Below, piece by piece: positions 8,426-18,223 of a stretch of DNA of 64,000 nt; position 1 is the first letter of the stretch; each line of letters begins with the position of its first letter. Made by a program: the position numbers and the translations under genes. The DNA comes from Siculibacillus lacustris (GTDB lineage Bacteria > Pseudomonadota > Alphaproteobacteria > Rhizobiales > Ancalomicrobiaceae): assembly GCF_004328075.1 (NCBI RefSeq), contig NZ_SJFN01000002.1, forward strand, positions 25,688 to 89,687, read 5' to 3'. The notes under the pieces are model-generated. The model ran no database searches and was not told the DNA's origin. It saw nothing but the letters and a program-made list of their open reading frames with translations.

Positions 8426-9466
8426 ATGTCGATCCGCATGCTCATGGCCGCGACGCTCGTCGCCGCCGGTCTCGCCCCGATGGCCGCCGAAGCCGGCCCC
8501 GTCCTCGACCAGATCAAGAAGGACGGCAAGATCATCTGCATCGTCAATCCGAAGTCGCCGGGCTTCTCGGTGCCGGATGCGCAGGGGGTGTTCCAGGGCT
8601 TCAACGTCGACTTCTGCCGCATGGCCGCGGCGGCGATCTTCGGCGACGCGAGCAAGGTCGACATCCGCGGCGTCGGCTTCTCCGACAGCCTGAAGACCCT
8701 GGTCGCCGGCGGCGCCCACATGGCGTCGCGGTCGCTGACCGTCACCGGCACCCGCGACGCCGATCCCGGGCTGGCCTTCATCACCCCGACCTTCTTCGAC
8801 GGTCAGGGCTTCATGGTCGCCAAGTCGATGGGGCTCAAGTCGGCGAGCGAACTCAACGGCGCCACGGTCTGCGCCGAAGAGGGCTCGACCACCCTGCTCA
8901 ACCTCGCCGACTGGTTCTCCGACCACAAGATCAAGTATCAGGTCGAGAACTTCACCGACATGACGGCGCGGCTGCAGGCGTTCTTCTCCGGCAAGTGCGA
9001 CGTGATGTCGAACGACTTCACGGCGCTCGCCGCCAACCGTCAGCTCGCCGAGAAGCCGGATGCCTATGAACTCCTGCCCGACATGATCTCGTCGGAGCCG
9101 CTGGCGCTGGTGTCGCGCCCCGACACCGAGTTGCAGAAGACGCTGTTCTGGAGCTTCCAGGTGATGCTGACCGCCGAGCAGTACGGCATAAACCAGAAGA
9201 ACATCGGCGAGATCGTCGCCAAGCTGTCGTCGCAGCCGGCGGCGGTGCAGCGCCTGTTCGGCGACAAGGGCGCCGCCGCCGACATGGCGACCAAGCTCGG
9301 CATCGCCCCGAACTGGACGGTCGAGATCATCCGCCAGGTCGGCAACTACGCCGACGTGTTCGATCGGCATCTCGGCCCGAAGACCGCGCTGGCGATCGAC
9401 CGCGCCAAGACCCCGAATCGTCTGGTCAAGGACGGCGGGTTGCTGATCACCTATCCGATCCGCTGA
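8426..9466 (+). CDS. aapJ: General L-amino acid ABC transporter substrate-binding protein, AapJ type
   Basis: A 346-residue periplasmic protein with a Sec signal peptide (MSIRMLMAATLVAAG to AEA, cleavage near residue 23). It has the AapJ/BztA layout: LDQIKKDGKIICIVNPKSPG, the ligand-pocket run GFNVDFCRMAAAAIFGD, and an internal Cys pair (VCAEEGST and GKCDVMSND) seen in this subfamily. ATG 8426 is preceded by GAGAGG. It is separated from aapQM and transcribed away from them, so subunit production is probably set by separate promoters. Confidence 0.9.
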   Translation: MSIRMLMAATLVAAGLAPMAAEAGPVLDQIKKDGKIICIVNPKSPGFSVPDAQGVFQGFNVDFCRMAAAAIFGDASKVDIRGVGFSDSLKTLVAGGAHMASRSLTVTGTRDADPGLAFITPTFFDGQGFMVAKSMGLKSASELNGATVCAEEGSTTLLNLADWFSDHKIKYQVENFTDMTARLQAFFSGKCDVMSNDFTALAANRQLAEKPDAYELLPDMISSEPLALVSRPDTELQKTLFWSFQVMLTAEQYGINQKNIGEIVAKLSSQPAAVQRLFGDKGAAADMATKLGIAPNWTVEIIRQVGNYADVFDRHLGPKTALAIDRAKTPNRLVKDGGLLITYPIR

Positions 9467-9920
9467 GCGGTGCGGCGAGGGACCCGCTCGGTCGGTGAGG
9501 GCGAAAGCCCGGACCGGGCGGGGCCAAGTACCACCGACCGCGGCGATCGGCACCCCGGGCCGCCGGCCTCACGCCTTCGGCGCTCCCGACCGGCCGCGAA
9601 CCGAAGTCGTCCGATGACTTCGCCCGGTGCGGCGGAGATGCCGCCGCAGGCTCGCCGCCCTACGCAGGAACTCGGATGACGGAGAGCCAGGACCCTCGGT
9701 CATTCGGCTGATTTTTCTCACATTTTTCGTCGATGCCGCCGGTTCTTCGCATTAAGTCGTCTGACGTCTGATCAATAGTAGTGGCGGCGCGAAAAGGCTC
9801 ACGGTATCATCCTCGCCATCGAGGTGATCGCCGCGGCCGACGCCCCTTTCCGGGGCCGGTGCGGCGATCGCCGGCCCCCGCGATGCGCCGTCGAGAGCGC
9901 GAGCGGGTAAGGAGGACGCG
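9467..9920. other. 454-bp intergenic region upstream of garD
   Basis: No coding frame is convincing. The right half is relatively AT-rich (about 9705-9800) and probably holds the garD promoter; a palindromic operator candidate lies at 9756-9768. A strong AAGGAGG ribosome binding site sits just before 9921. No terminator with a T-run follows aapJ. Confidence 0.5.
9756..9768. promoter_or_regulatory. Candidate GntR-type operator upstream of garD
   Basis: The 13-mer GTCGTCTGACGTC contains a perfect 4+1+4 dyad (CGTC-T-GACG), with matching G/C two bases further out, and the half GTCTGA recurs directly after it. Odd-centred GTC-n-GAC dyads are typical of FadR-subfamily GntR regulators that control sugar-acid genes. 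The regulator is not identified; the GntR gene at 49025 is one candidate but is 39 kb away. Confidence 0.3.
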
Positions 9921-11465
9921 ATGACCGAGACACAGGCCCCGACGCCGCTGCGCATCAAGCTCGACGCCCGCGACAATGTCGCGATCGTCGCCAATTCCGG
10001 CGGGCTTCCGGCCGGCACCGTGTTCGACGACGGCCTGACCCTCGTCGACGCCGTGCCCCAGGGCCACAAGGTGGCGCTCGAGGACATCGCGGCGGGCGGG
10101 TCGGTGATCCGCTACGGCGAGGTCATCGGCATCGCCGTCAAGGCCCTGCCCAAGGGCTCGTGGATCACCGAATTCCTGGTCGACCTGCCGGCCGCGCCGG
10201 CGCTCGCCGACCTGCCGCTCGCCACCCGGCCGGCCCCCGACCTGCCGCCGATCGAAGGCTACACCTTCCAGGGCTATCGCAACGCCGACGGTTCGGTCGG
10301 CACCCGCAACATCCTGGCGATCTCCGAGAGCGTCCAGTGCGTCGCCGGCGTGGTCGACCACGTGGTGGCGATCATCAAGGCCGAGCTTCTGCCCAAGTAC
10401 CCGAACGTCGACGACGTGGTCGGGCTCGGGCATGCCTACGGCTGCGGCGTGGCGATCAACGCGCCGGCGGCGATCATCCCGATCCGCAGCCTGCAGAACC
10501 TCACCCTCAATCCGAACTTCGGCGGCGAAGTGCTGGTGATCGGGCTCGGCTGCGAGAAGCTCCAGCCCGAGCGCCTGTTGCCGGGCAAGACCGCGGATGC
10601 CGCGGCCGGCGACATCCTGAGCCTCCAGGACGAGAAGTTCGTCGGTTTCCAGGCGATGGTCGCGGGCATCCTGGAGATGGCCGAAGAGCGGCTGAAGCGC
10701 CTGAACGAGCGCCGCCGCGAGACCTGTCCGGCGTCCGATCTGGTGGTCGGGGTGCAGTGCGGCGGGTCGGATGCCTTCTCCGGGGTCACCGCCAATCCGG
10801 CGATCGGCTTCGCCTCCGACCTGATCGTGCGGGCCGGTGGTACGGTGATGTTCTCCGAAGTCACCGAAGTGCGCGACGCGGTGCATCTGATGACGCCGCG
10901 GGCGGTGAACGCCGAGGTCGGCCGGGCGATCCTGCGCGAGATGGCGTGGTACGACCGCTATCTCGCCGAGGGCGAGACCGATCGGTCGGCCAATCCGTCG
11001 CCGGGCAACAAGAAGGGCGGGCTCGCCAACGTCGTCGAAAAGGCGCTGGGCTCGATCGCCAAATCGGGCAAGAGCCCGATCGCCGCGGTGCTGTCGCCGG
11101 GCGAACGGGCGACCACCAAGGGCATGATCTTCGCCGCGACCCCGGCCTCCGACTTCGTCTGCGGCACCCAGCAGCTCGCCTCGGGCATGACGCTGCAGGT
11201 GTTCTCGACCGGCCGCGGCACGCCCTACGGGCTCGCCGCCGCGCCGGTGATCAAGGTCGCGACGCGGACCGATCTGGCGAAACGCTGGCACGACCTGATG
11301 GATCTCGACGCCGGCCGCATCGCCACCGGCGAGGCGACCATCGAGGAGGTCGGCTGGGAGCTGTTCCGGCTGATCCTCGAGGTGGCGAGCGGACGCAAGC
11401 CGTGGTCCGACCAATGGGGCCTGCACAACGCCCTGACGATCTTCAACCCGGCGCCGATCACCTGA
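9921..11465 (+). CDS. garD: Galactarate (D-galactaric acid) dehydratase
   Basis: This 514-residue protein matches the GarD branch of the UxaA/altronate dehydratase family along its length: the N-terminal SAF-like part with [11 protein letters not shown] and [11 protein letters not shown], then [30 protein letters not shown] text ([13 protein letters not shown]), [19 protein letters not shown] and [16 protein letters not shown]. GarD removes water from galactarate to give 5-dehydro-4-deoxy-D-glucarate in the cytoplasm. Length is close to the E. coli enzyme (523). It is preceded by AAGGAGG at ideal spacing. No aldolase or uptake gene for the pathway is in the window. Confidence 0.92.
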   Translation: MTETQAPTPLRIKLDARDNVAIVANSGGLPAGTVFDDGLTLVDAVPQGHKVALEDIAAGGSVIRYGEVIGIAVKALPKGSWITEFLVDLPAAPALADLPLATRPAPDLPPIEGYTFQGYRNADGSVGTRNILAISESVQCVAGVVDHVVAIIKAELLPKYPNVDDVVGLGHAYGCGVAINAPAAIIPIRSLQNLTLNPNFGGEVLVIGLGCEKLQPERLLPGKTADAAAGDILSLQDEKFVGFQAMVAGILEMAEERLKRLNERRRETCPASDLVVGVQCGGSDAFSGVTANPAIGFASDLIVRAGGTVMFSEVTEVRDAVHLMTPRAVNAEVGRAILREMAWYDRYLAEGETDRSANPSPGNKKGGLANVVEKALGSIAKSGKSPIAAVLSPGERATTKGMIFAATPASDFVCGTQQLASGMTLQVFSTGRGTPYGLAAAPVIKVATRTDLAKRWHDLMDLDAGRIATGEATIEEVGWELFRLILEVASGRKPWSDQWGLHNALTIFNPAPIT

Positions 11466-11560
11466 TCGACCCGCCGCCGGCGACGACCCCGAAGCGCGCC
11501 CCTCCCGCACGACGGCGGGGGGGCAGGAGCAGCGCGACCCCCGAGCAGGAGCGGACCGAG

Positions 11561-12319
11561 ATGGCAGCGGGACTCAAGACGGCCCTGGTCACCGGGGCAG
11601 GCAGCGGCATCGGCAAGGCGAGCGCGCTGGCGCTCGCGGAGGCCGGGTTCACGGTGATCCTCGCCGGGCGACGCGCCGAGGCGCTGGCGGCGGTGGCGGC
11701 CGAGATCGCGGCGGGCGGCGGCACGGCGCTCGCGGTGCCCACCGACGTCGCCGATCCGGCCGCGGTCGAGGCGCTGTTTGCGACCATCGTCGCGCGCTTC
11801 GGGCGCCTCGACGTGCTGTTCAACAACGCCGGACGCAATGCCGGCGCGACGCCCTTCGCCGATTATCCGCTCGATCAGTGGAACGCGGTGGTGGCGGTCA
11901 ATCTGACCGGCGTGTTCCTGTGCGCCCAGGCGGCCTTCCGCCTGATGCAGAGCCAGACCCCGCGCGGGGGGCGGATCATCAACAACGGGTCGATCTCGGC
12001 CCATTCGCCGCGCCCCAATTCGCTCGCCTATACCGCGACCAAGCACGCGGTGACCGGCATCACCAAGTCGATCGCCCTGGACGGGCGGCCGTTCGACATC
12101 GTCTGCGGCCAGATCGACATCGGCAACGCCGCCACCGACCTGACCGAGCGGATGACCCGCGGCGTGCTCCAGCCGAACGGCGAGATGCTGCCCGAGGACC
12201 GCATGGACGTCGCGGTGGTCGGCCGATCGGTCGCCCACATGGCGAGCCTGCCGCTCGACGCCAACGTCCTGTTCATGACCGTGATGGCCTCGAAGATGCC
12301 CTTCGTCGGGCGCGGCTGA
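11561..12319 (+). CDS. Short-chain dehydrogenase/reductase
   Basis: A 252-residue classical SDR with the cofactor loop TGAGSGIG (residues about 11-18), NNAG, catalytic Ser in NGSISAHS, and YTATK as the YxxxK active site. The Arg in [10 protein letters not shown] after beta-2 favours NADP(H) (inference). It begins 95 bp after garD on the same strand with an AGGAG site, so it may be co-transcribed and act on a related sugar-acid intermediate, but the substrate cannot be inferred from sequence. Confidence 0.85.
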   Translation: MAAGLKTALVTGAGSGIGKASALALAEAGFTVILAGRRAEALAAVAAEIAAGGGTALAVPTDVADPAAVEALFATIVARFGRLDVLFNNAGRNAGATPFADYPLDQWNAVVAVNLTGVFLCAQAAFRLMQSQTPRGGRIINNGSISAHSPRPNSLAYTATKHAVTGITKSIALDGRPFDIVCGQIDIGNAATDLTERMTRGVLQPNGEMLPEDRMDVAVVGRSVAHMASLPLDANVLFMTVMASKMPFVGRG

Positions 12320-12821
12320 GGCCCGCGCCGGGAACCACGCCGGGCGATCGGCGAGTCGCGTGCGCCGTCGGAGCGGGCCGAGGCGACGGTGTCGGGCCGC
12401 GCGCGGAGGGGTGCGGATCGCTCCCGGGCGACGCTTCGGCAGACCGTCATCGAAGCCCCCGACCGATCCGCGCGGTCGCGACACCCGACCCGTGTGTCCC
12501 CTGTGGGCGTCACACGAGTGCGAAGGAGCAGGTTACGCGCCCGTCGCCGTTCGGACGACCGTGCGGCGCCGGGCTCCGACGGCGCATTCGAGAGCTTCCG
12601 CGGCTTTTCCGGCGTAGAAACCGCGCGCGATTGCGCGCGATCGAGAAGCGATGATTTCGGAAATCGCGAACCGTGACACGCGCCGCCACCCGGGATAGCC
12701 AGCGCCCGGGCCATCGTTGCGCTTCCATGGGGTGACAAAGGCGGTACTCGTGGGGTACCAGCGCTCAAGACCGGCCCATCAACGCGTTGAAAACAGTATA
12801 GAATTGCAGCTGAAATATGGT
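12320..12821. other. About 500 bp without a recognisable gene
   Basis: Between the SDR gene and the 3' end of the tRNA gene no frame shows family similarity. There is an alternating CGCGCGATTGCGCGCGAT run near 12625-12645 and a short dyad GATTTCGGAAATC near 12653. Neither looks like a terminator, as no T-run follows. Confidence 0.5.
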
Positions 12822-12895
12822 TGGCTGGGGGACCTGGATTCGAACCAAGATTGACGGAGTCAGAGTCCGCAGTTCTACCGTTGAACTATCCCCCA
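12822..12895 (-). tRNA. tRNA-Gln (anticodon CTG)
   Basis: Read on the minus strand, the 74-nt gene has a 7-bp acceptor stem (TGGGGGA with TCCCCCA), a D arm with GTTCAACGGTAGAAC, an anticodon stem GCGGA/TCCGT enclosing CTCTGAC (anticodon CTG), and a T arm with TTCGAAT. The 3' CCA is encoded (12822-12824 on the plus strand reads TGG). It decodes CAG. In alphaproteobacteria such tRNAs are usually charged by glutamyl-tRNA synthetase plus GatCAB; a gltX gene is present at 41675. Confidence 0.96.
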
Positions 12896-13423
12896 AGGGA
12901 CGAACGCGTGGCGCCCGTCGCCGGTGGGCATCCGTCTAACCGATCGACGGTCGGGTTTCAAGCCTCGAGATGCCGACGACGACGCAACCCCGCTGCGCGT
13001 CCGATCCGGGCGGCCGCAGACACCGCGCCCTCCGCATCCCTCGAGGGACCGGACCGGCCACCGACGGCGGCGCGCAACGACGCCGGGACAGGGTACCGGC
13101 CTCCGCCGATGCCGGCCGCGACGGGCGATGCGCCGCGGCGGCGTCCGAAGCCGCACGGCGAGCGAGCGTCGCCGACGGAAGTCGCCGTGCGGGCGCCGAC
13201 GGGGGCGAAAAGGGAAACAGACGAGCCGCCGACGAGTCGCGCCGCCACCCGGGGTACCCCGATCGCCGCCCGCAACCGCCAATTCGGCGGGAGGCGCGGT
13301 GCTCTCCGCCGATGGTTCGAACGAGTTCCGCTTGTCAGCCGTCGAAGCGCTGGTAGAGTGGGGACAACGTGACCAACCGAGGCGTCGCGCGCGACCTTCG
13401 CGCAGCAGGCGCGGAGACGACAT
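12896..13423. other. 528-bp spacer between the tRNA gene and the Ppx-like gene
   Basis: It holds the tRNA promoter candidate near 12934-12961. The remainder is extremely GC-rich, and every frame gives Arg/Ala/Pro-rich shadow translation with no family signal. No promoter for the downstream gene could be recognised. Confidence 0.45.
12934..12961 (-). promoter_or_regulatory. Candidate promoter of tRNA-Gln
   Basis: On the minus strand TTGAAA (12961-12956) is followed after 16 bp by TTAGAC (12939-12934). The start would fall near 12927, about 30 nt before the mature 5' end. The -35 is good and the -10 weak, as is common for alphaproteobacterial stable-RNA promoters. Confidence 0.4.
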
Positions 13424-15466
13424 TTGGGAAATCGAGGAGACGAACCGCCAGCCGCGGGTCGTCCCGGTGTGGCTGCCGTCGACGGCGCGCCGACGAAGCA
13501 TCGTCGTCGCAAGCGCCGAGGACGGCGGACCCGCTGGCCATCCGTGGCCAAGGCCGGGCCGAAGGCGCCGGTCGATACATCGGCGTCGCCCGCCGACACG
13601 TCGACCGCCCCGGTCGGCGACCGCGCGGTCGTGCGCCCGCCGTCCCCCGCCCCTCCCACCTTCGGTCCTCCCCCCGTCGAGGCGACCCGCCGGGCCGATC
13701 CGCGATCGGGCCCGGACGCGCAGCGGTCCTCGCCCACGGGCGAGAGCGGCGGCGCGCGCTCGGGCTCGGCGTCGGCGGACGATCGGCGGCGCGACCGACG
13801 CGGCGCCGAGACCGGGCCGGTCGGCGGACCGCGGACCTCGGCCTCCGGCACGCCGGGCGGCGACGGACGCGACCGACCGTCCACATCCCCCTTCGGCGCC
13901 GACGATCGACGCCGGGACGGGCGCGGCGGGGAACCCGCACGCCTCGGCGGGACACGCGCGGACCACGGCGCCGACCGAGGCGGCGCACGACCCTCGGCCC
14001 TGCATGCCGACGGCGATCGGCGGGCGACGGACGTCGGGCAGCGGGACGAGCGCGCGCCGCATCGCGACGGCCCGGCCATGGCGCGCGGCGATGATCCGGG
14101 CGCGGTTCGGCGATCCGGCGGCGACGCCGATCCGGGGTTGCGCGACCCGCATCGCGGCGACGGCCGCCTGCAGTCCCACGACGCGTCGGCGTGGCTCGGC
14201 GATGCCACGGCGACCGACGTCCGCGCGCCGCAGCGGCCGCGGCCCGACGGGCGCGATCCCGACGGCGCAGATCCTCGCGCGCCCACGGACCGCGGCAACG
14301 CGGATCCGCACGGCGCTCCCTCGGACGCGGCCACGGCCCTCCCCTGGGCAGCCGAGGCGCCGGAGCCGGGCGGCGCCGATCCGCTGCGCGGCGAGCCGGT
14401 GCCGCGGCGCGTGCCGGCCGGGCGGGCCCGCGCGACCGGGCCGCTCTACGCGGCGCTCGATCTCGGCACCAACAACTGCCGCCTGCTGGTCGCCGAACCC
14501 TGGCACCAGGGCTTCCGGGTGGTCGACGCCTTCTCGCGGATCGTGCGGCTCGGCGAAGGCCTGTCGCGCAGCGGCCGGCTGTCGGAGGCGGCACAGGACC
14601 GGGCGATCGACGCGCTGAAGGTCTGCCGCGGCAAGCTCGACGGGCGCGGCATCGTGCGCTCGCGGCTGGTCGCCACCGAGGCTTGCCGGGCGGCCGAGAA
14701 CGGCGCCGAGTTCCTCGACCGGGTCGAACGCGAGGCCGGGCTGCGGCTGGAGATCCTGACGCGCGAGACCGAAGCGCGGCTGGCGGTCGCCGGCTGCGCC
14801 AATCTGATCGACTGGTCGTCGGACGGCGCCCTGCTGTTCGACATCGGCGGCGGCTCGTCGGAGCTGGTGTGGCTGGAATTCGGCACGGGACGGCGCTACG
14901 GCAGCGATCCGACCCGCCACATCCGCGCCTGGACCTCGCTGCCGGTCGGCGTGGTGACCCTGTCGGAGCGCCACGGCGGCGTGGCGGTCGGACCGCAGGT
15001 GTTCGAGGACATGGTCGCCGACGTCGACGATCTGCTCGCCGGATTGACCGAATGGCGCGGCCTCGAGGCGCGGCTGGGGCCGGGGCGCTATCACATGCTC
15101 GGGACTTCGGGAACGGTGACGACGCTGGCCGGGGTGCATCTCGGCCTCAAGCGCTATGATCGCCGGCGCGTCGACGGCACCTGGTTGTCGGACTTCGAGG
15201 TTGGCGAGATGATCGACCAGTTGTTGGCGATGGATTTCGACGACCGGGTCGCCAATCCCTGCATCGGGCTCGACCGGGCGGACTTGGTGCTGGCCGGTTG
15301 CGCGATCCTGGAGGCGATCCGGCGGCGCTGGCGGTGCGATCGGCTCCGCGTCGCCGATCGGGGCCTGCGCGAGGGCATGTTGACCGAATTGATGATGGGT
15401 GACGGCATCTGGCGGCGGCCCTCGCGGGGCGCGCGGTCGGGGCGCGGCGAAGGGAGCGGGACGTGA
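13424..15466 (+). CDS. Ppx/GppA-family phosphatase with a long disordered N-terminus
   Basis: The C-terminal 340 residues are a Ppx/GppA (actin/hexokinase fold) domain: phosphate-1 loop [13 protein letters not shown] (about residue 340), catalytic-region RLVATEACR, phosphate-2 loop [11 protein letters not shown] (about 470) and [11 protein letters not shown]. It should hydrolyse polyphosphate or (p)ppGpp. Before it run about 335 residues rich in Arg, Asp, Gly and Pro, starting with a basic cluster [10 protein letters not shown]. The TTG at 13424 follows GGAGA; a later ATG (14078) is the alternative start, which would remove about 220 residues. Its TGA overlaps the rlmE GTG. Confidence 0.8.
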   Translation: MGNRGDEPPAAGRPGVAAVDGAPTKHRRRKRRGRRTRWPSVAKAGPKAPVDTSASPADTSTAPVGDRAVVRPPSPAPPTFGPPPVEATRRADPRSGPDAQRSSPTGESGGARSGSASADDRRRDRRGAETGPVGGPRTSASGTPGGDGRDRPSTSPFGADDRRRDGRGGEPARLGGTRADHGADRGGARPSALHADGDRRATDVGQRDERAPHRDGPAMARGDDPGAVRRSGGDADPGLRDPHRGDGRLQSHDASAWLGDATATDVRAPQRPRPDGRDPDGADPRAPTDRGNADPHGAPSDAATALPWAAEAPEPGGADPLRGEPVPRRVPAGRARATGPLYAALDLGTNNCRLLVAEPWHQGFRVVDAFSRIVRLGEGLSRSGRLSEAAQDRAIDALKVCRGKLDGRGIVRSRLVATEACRAAENGAEFLDRVEREAGLRLEILTRETEARLAVAGCANLIDWSSDGALLFDIGGGSSELVWLEFGTGRRYGSDPTRHIRAWTSLPVGVVTLSERHGGVAVGPQVFEDMVADVDDLLAGLTEWRGLEARLGPGRYHMLGTSGTVTTLAGVHLGLKRYDRRRVDGTWLSDFEVGEMIDQLLAMDFDDRVANPCIGLDRADLVLAGCAILEAIRRRWRCDRLRVADRGLREGMLTELMMGDGIWRRPSRGARSGRGEGSGT

Positions 15467-16272
15467 ACGACAAGGGCTCGGAAGGCGGCGGCGGCGCGCC
15501 GCGCGCCCTCAAGGTCAAGGTGAAGACCGCCAAACGGCGGACCGCCTCGTCCACCAAGTGGCTGCTCCGGCAGTTGAACGACCCCTATGTGGTGCGGTCG
15601 AAGAAGGACGGCTGGCGCTCGCGCGCCGCCTACAAGCTGATCGAGATCGACGACAAGCAGCATCTCCTGAAGCCGGGCAATCGGGTGATCGATCTCGGCT
15701 GCGCGCCGGGCGGCTGGTGCCAGGTGGCGGCGCAGCGGGTGCGCTCGCGCGACGAGGCACCGCGGGTGGTCGGCATCGACTATCTCGAGATGACCGGGGT
15801 ACCGGGGGCGATCTTCCTGCAGAAGGACTTTCTCGACGACGACGCGCCGGCGGCGCTGATCGCCGCGCTCGGCGGCGAGATGGCCGACGTGGTGCTGTCC
15901 GACATGGCGGCGCCGGCGACCGGCCACAAGAAGACCGACCATCTCAAGATCATGCATCTGTGCGAGGTGGCGATCGACTTCGCTCGCACCGTGCTGCGGC
16001 CCGGCGGACATTTCCTCGCCAAGGTGCTGCGCGGCGGCACCGAGGGCGAGCTGTTGGCCAACCTGAAGCGCGACTTCGCGACCGTCGCCCACATCAAGCC
16101 GCCGGCGAGCCGGGCGGATTCGGCCGAGCTCTACGTCATCGCCAAGGGCTTCCGCGGCAGCGGCGTCGAGCCGCTCGCCGAGGCGCCCGAGGAGGATTTC
16201 GACGACGGGCGCGACGACGCGGATCGCGAGGCGCCGACCTCCGGCTGGATGCCGCCCCTGAAGAAGGTCTGA
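15463..16272 (+). CDS. rlmE: 23S rRNA 2'-O-ribose methyltransferase RlmE (FtsJ/RrmJ)
   Basis: A 269-residue SAM-dependent methyltransferase that modifies U2552 of 23S rRNA. SAM motif [16 protein letters not shown], the motif [16 protein letters not shown] and the catalytic K-D-K-E set (Lys in AAYKL, Asp in LSDMA, Lys in FLAKVLRGG) are present. It is longer than E. coli RlmE (209), with a basic N-terminal tail and an acidic C-terminal tail of about 40 residues. The GTG start overlaps the upstream stop by four bases (GTGA), so it is translationally coupled to the phosphatase. Confidence 0.93.
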   Translation: MNDKGSEGGGGAPRALKVKVKTAKRRTASSTKWLLRQLNDPYVVRSKKDGWRSRAAYKLIEIDDKQHLLKPGNRVIDLGCAPGGWCQVAAQRVRSRDEAPRVVGIDYLEMTGVPGAIFLQKDFLDDDAPAALIAALGGEMADVVLSDMAAPATGHKKTDHLKIMHLCEVAIDFARTVLRPGGHFLAKVLRGGTEGELLANLKRDFATVAHIKPPASRADSAELYVIAKGFRGSGVEPLAEAPEEDFDDGRDDADREAPTSGWMPPLKKV

Positions 16273-17028
16273 CGACGCGGGCGCCGCCCGACCCGCGCGA
16301 TCGGCGTGGGGGGCAGCCGGCCGACGCCCGAGCGTGTCCCTGCGGCAGGATCTGCCGGGCCGCCGGCGCCGACCGGCAAGAGCTGCCGTGAACGGCCGGG
16401 CCGAGCGCCGCGGCGATGGGCTCGGTTTCGACGTGTAGGCACCGCGGGCGGCGGAAACGCGGGCGGAAACACGGGGGCGGCCTACGGGAGGGCCGCCAGG
16501 GGCGGCAAGCCCGCGGGCGCCGAGCGCTCGGCGCGCCTACAGGCGATCGCGAGGGGTTTCCTCGAACCCCGCATCCTCCCGATCGGTCACATCCTGCCCC
16601 TACCGTCGTCCCCGGCGAGCCCGAAGGGCGAGGGAAGGAGACCCGGAGGCCACACGGGAAATGGCAATGCTCACCGCATGCCCCCCTGGATCCCCTTCCC
16701 CTCCGCCGGCTTGCGCCGGCTCCGGCCGGGGATGAAGGCCGAGGGGCGGCCAGGCTCGAGCGCGTTTCCGCCCCTCCCCCGATCCGGGTCACCCCCTCCC
16801 CCGCCGCGCCCCTGCGTCGGCCGGTCGACGAGGCGGCGTCCCGATGCGGGCGGAGGCGTGGAAACCTTCGGGGACCTTCGACGTATCCCGTCCGTTTCCC
16901 GCCCGTTTCCGAAATTCTGCAAAACTTTCCGGATCTTAACCTCTGGGGCCGCGGCACGGTTCTTGATCTCTCTCAGGCGTCCCGATCGCTTCCGATGGCG
17001 GGACGTCACCGACGAGAGGGGAATCCGA
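16273..17028. other. About 750-bp untranslated region before the EF-hand gene
   Basis: No gene is recognised. A degenerate palindromic repeat candidate covers about 16605-16735. The last 150 bases are less GC-rich (about 16900-16990) and probably contain the promoter of the EF-hand gene, but no confident -35/-10 pair was found. Confidence 0.45.
16605..16735. repeat. Possible degenerate palindromic intergenic repeat
   Basis: The left end carries GTCGTCCCCGGCGAGCC and the right end CCGGCCGGGGATGA, forming inverted ends about 130 bp apart, with TGGATCCCC and a small GCCGGC-TT-GCGCCGGC hairpin inside. The combination of TGGATCCCC and CGGGGATGA is typical of small intergenic palindromic elements in alphaproteobacteria. 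Only one copy is seen here. Confidence 0.35.
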
Positions 17029-18192
17029 ATGATCGGTTCCACGACTTCCACCAGCCAGGGCCTCTATTGGCCGCGTTCGTCGACCACTACGACGGGCGCC
17101 GACAAGGCCGGCGCGACGGCGACGTCGTCCGCCACGTCCTCCACATCCTCGACCGATCCGCTCCAGGCGCTGTTCGGCACCATCGACTCCGACTCCTCGG
17201 GCGGCGTGTCGTCGACCGAGCTGCAGAGTTTCGTCGACAGCTTCTCGAGCGCCACCCGCAGCGCCCTGCTCGGCGTGCAGGAGAACGGCACGTCGTCGAC
17301 GTCCTCGACCACCTCGACCGCGAGTTCGTCGTCGACGTCGTCGAGCACGGCGTCCGCCTTTGCGACCATCGACAGCGACGGCGACGGCACGATCAGCCAG
17401 AGCGAACTGTCGAGCTTCATGCAGGCGTCGATGCCGCCGCCCCCGCCGCCGCCCGACGGCAGCAGCGGATCATCCGACACGACGACGAGCAGCGGTTCGT
17501 CGAGCAGCACGAGCAGCACGACCACCGGGTCCACGACCTCGTCGACCTCGACCACGGGCAGCGATCCGGCCAGCCGGTTGATGGCGGCGCTCGACACCAA
17601 CGGCGACGGATCGGTCAGTCAGAGCGAGCTCGAGGCGGCGCTGAACGGCAGCACCTCGTCCACGTCGTCGTCCACGACCACGTCGAGCACGTCGTCGTCC
17701 TCGACCAGTTCGGCGAGCGATCTGTTCTCGGCGATGGACACCGACGGCGACGGTTCGGTGTCGCAGACCGAACTGGCGAGCTACATGAAGGCCAATGCGC
17801 CGCCGCCGCCCCCGCCGCCGAGCGATCAGGCGGCGACCACCGACACGACCGCCACCACGGCGACGAGCACGTCGGGCGACAGCGGTTCGTCGAGCGGCGG
17901 ATCCTCGGGCTCTTCCGGGTCGTCGAGCGCCTTCAGCGCGATCGACACCAACAAGGACGGCACCATCTCGCAGGCCGAACTCGACGCCTATCTGGCGAAG
18001 TCGGCCACCACCACGTCGTCCTCGACCGGCACCGACACCAGTTCGACCGACAGCAGCACCAGCAGCAGCACCGACGCCGCTTCGGCCTTCTCGGCGGTGA
18101 TCGCCCAGATGCTGCAGCAGTCCTACCAGCGCGTCGGCTCGCACAACGACCTGCAGTCGACCCTGCTCAAGTCGATCGACGCGATCGCCTGA
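17029..18192 (+). CDS. Ser/Thr-rich protein with five EF-hand calcium-binding loops
   Basis: A 387-residue low-complexity protein containing five EF-hand loops of the DxDxDG/S-x-x-S-x-x-E type, near residues 53-64 (DSDSSGGVSSTE), 115-126 (DSDGDGTISQSE), 189-200 (DTNGDGSVSQSE), 237-248 (DTDGDGSVSQTE) and 305-316 (DTNKDGTISQAE). Long Ser/Thr runs and two seven-Pro runs separate them. There is no signal peptide or membrane span, and the tail is an ordinary helix. The ATG follows GAGAGGGGAA. It could be a calcium buffer or a secreted adhesin-like protein; neither can be decided from sequence. Confidence 0.85.
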   Translation: MIGSTTSTSQGLYWPRSSTTTTGADKAGATATSSATSSTSSTDPLQALFGTIDSDSSGGVSSTELQSFVDSFSSATRSALLGVQENGTSSTSSTTSTASSSSTSSSTASAFATIDSDGDGTISQSELSSFMQASMPPPPPPPDGSSGSSDTTTSSGSSSSTSSTTTGSTTSSTSTTGSDPASRLMAALDTNGDGSVSQSELEAALNGSTSSTSSSTTTSSTSSSSTSSASDLFSAMDTDGDGSVSQTELASYMKANAPPPPPPPSDQAATTDTTATTATSTSGDSGSSSGGSSGSSGSSSAFSAIDTNKDGTISQAELDAYLAKSATTTSSSTGTDTSSTDSSTSSSTDAASAFSAVIAQMLQQSYQRVGSHNDLQSTLLKSIDAIA

Positions 18193-18223
18193 GGCCCCGG
18201 CTCCCCACCCGGGCCCTGGTGAG

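Noticed and set aside
12360..13372. Several 70-180 codon frames around the tRNA gene
   Set aside because: They are Arg/Ala/Pro-rich, overlap one another and, in one case, run through the tRNA gene; no support for coding.
17100..18100. Repetitive DNA in the EF-hand gene as a CRISPR or tandem-repeat array
   Set aside because: The repetition follows the codons for Ser/Thr linkers and EF-hand loops, with no constant repeat length or unique spacers.
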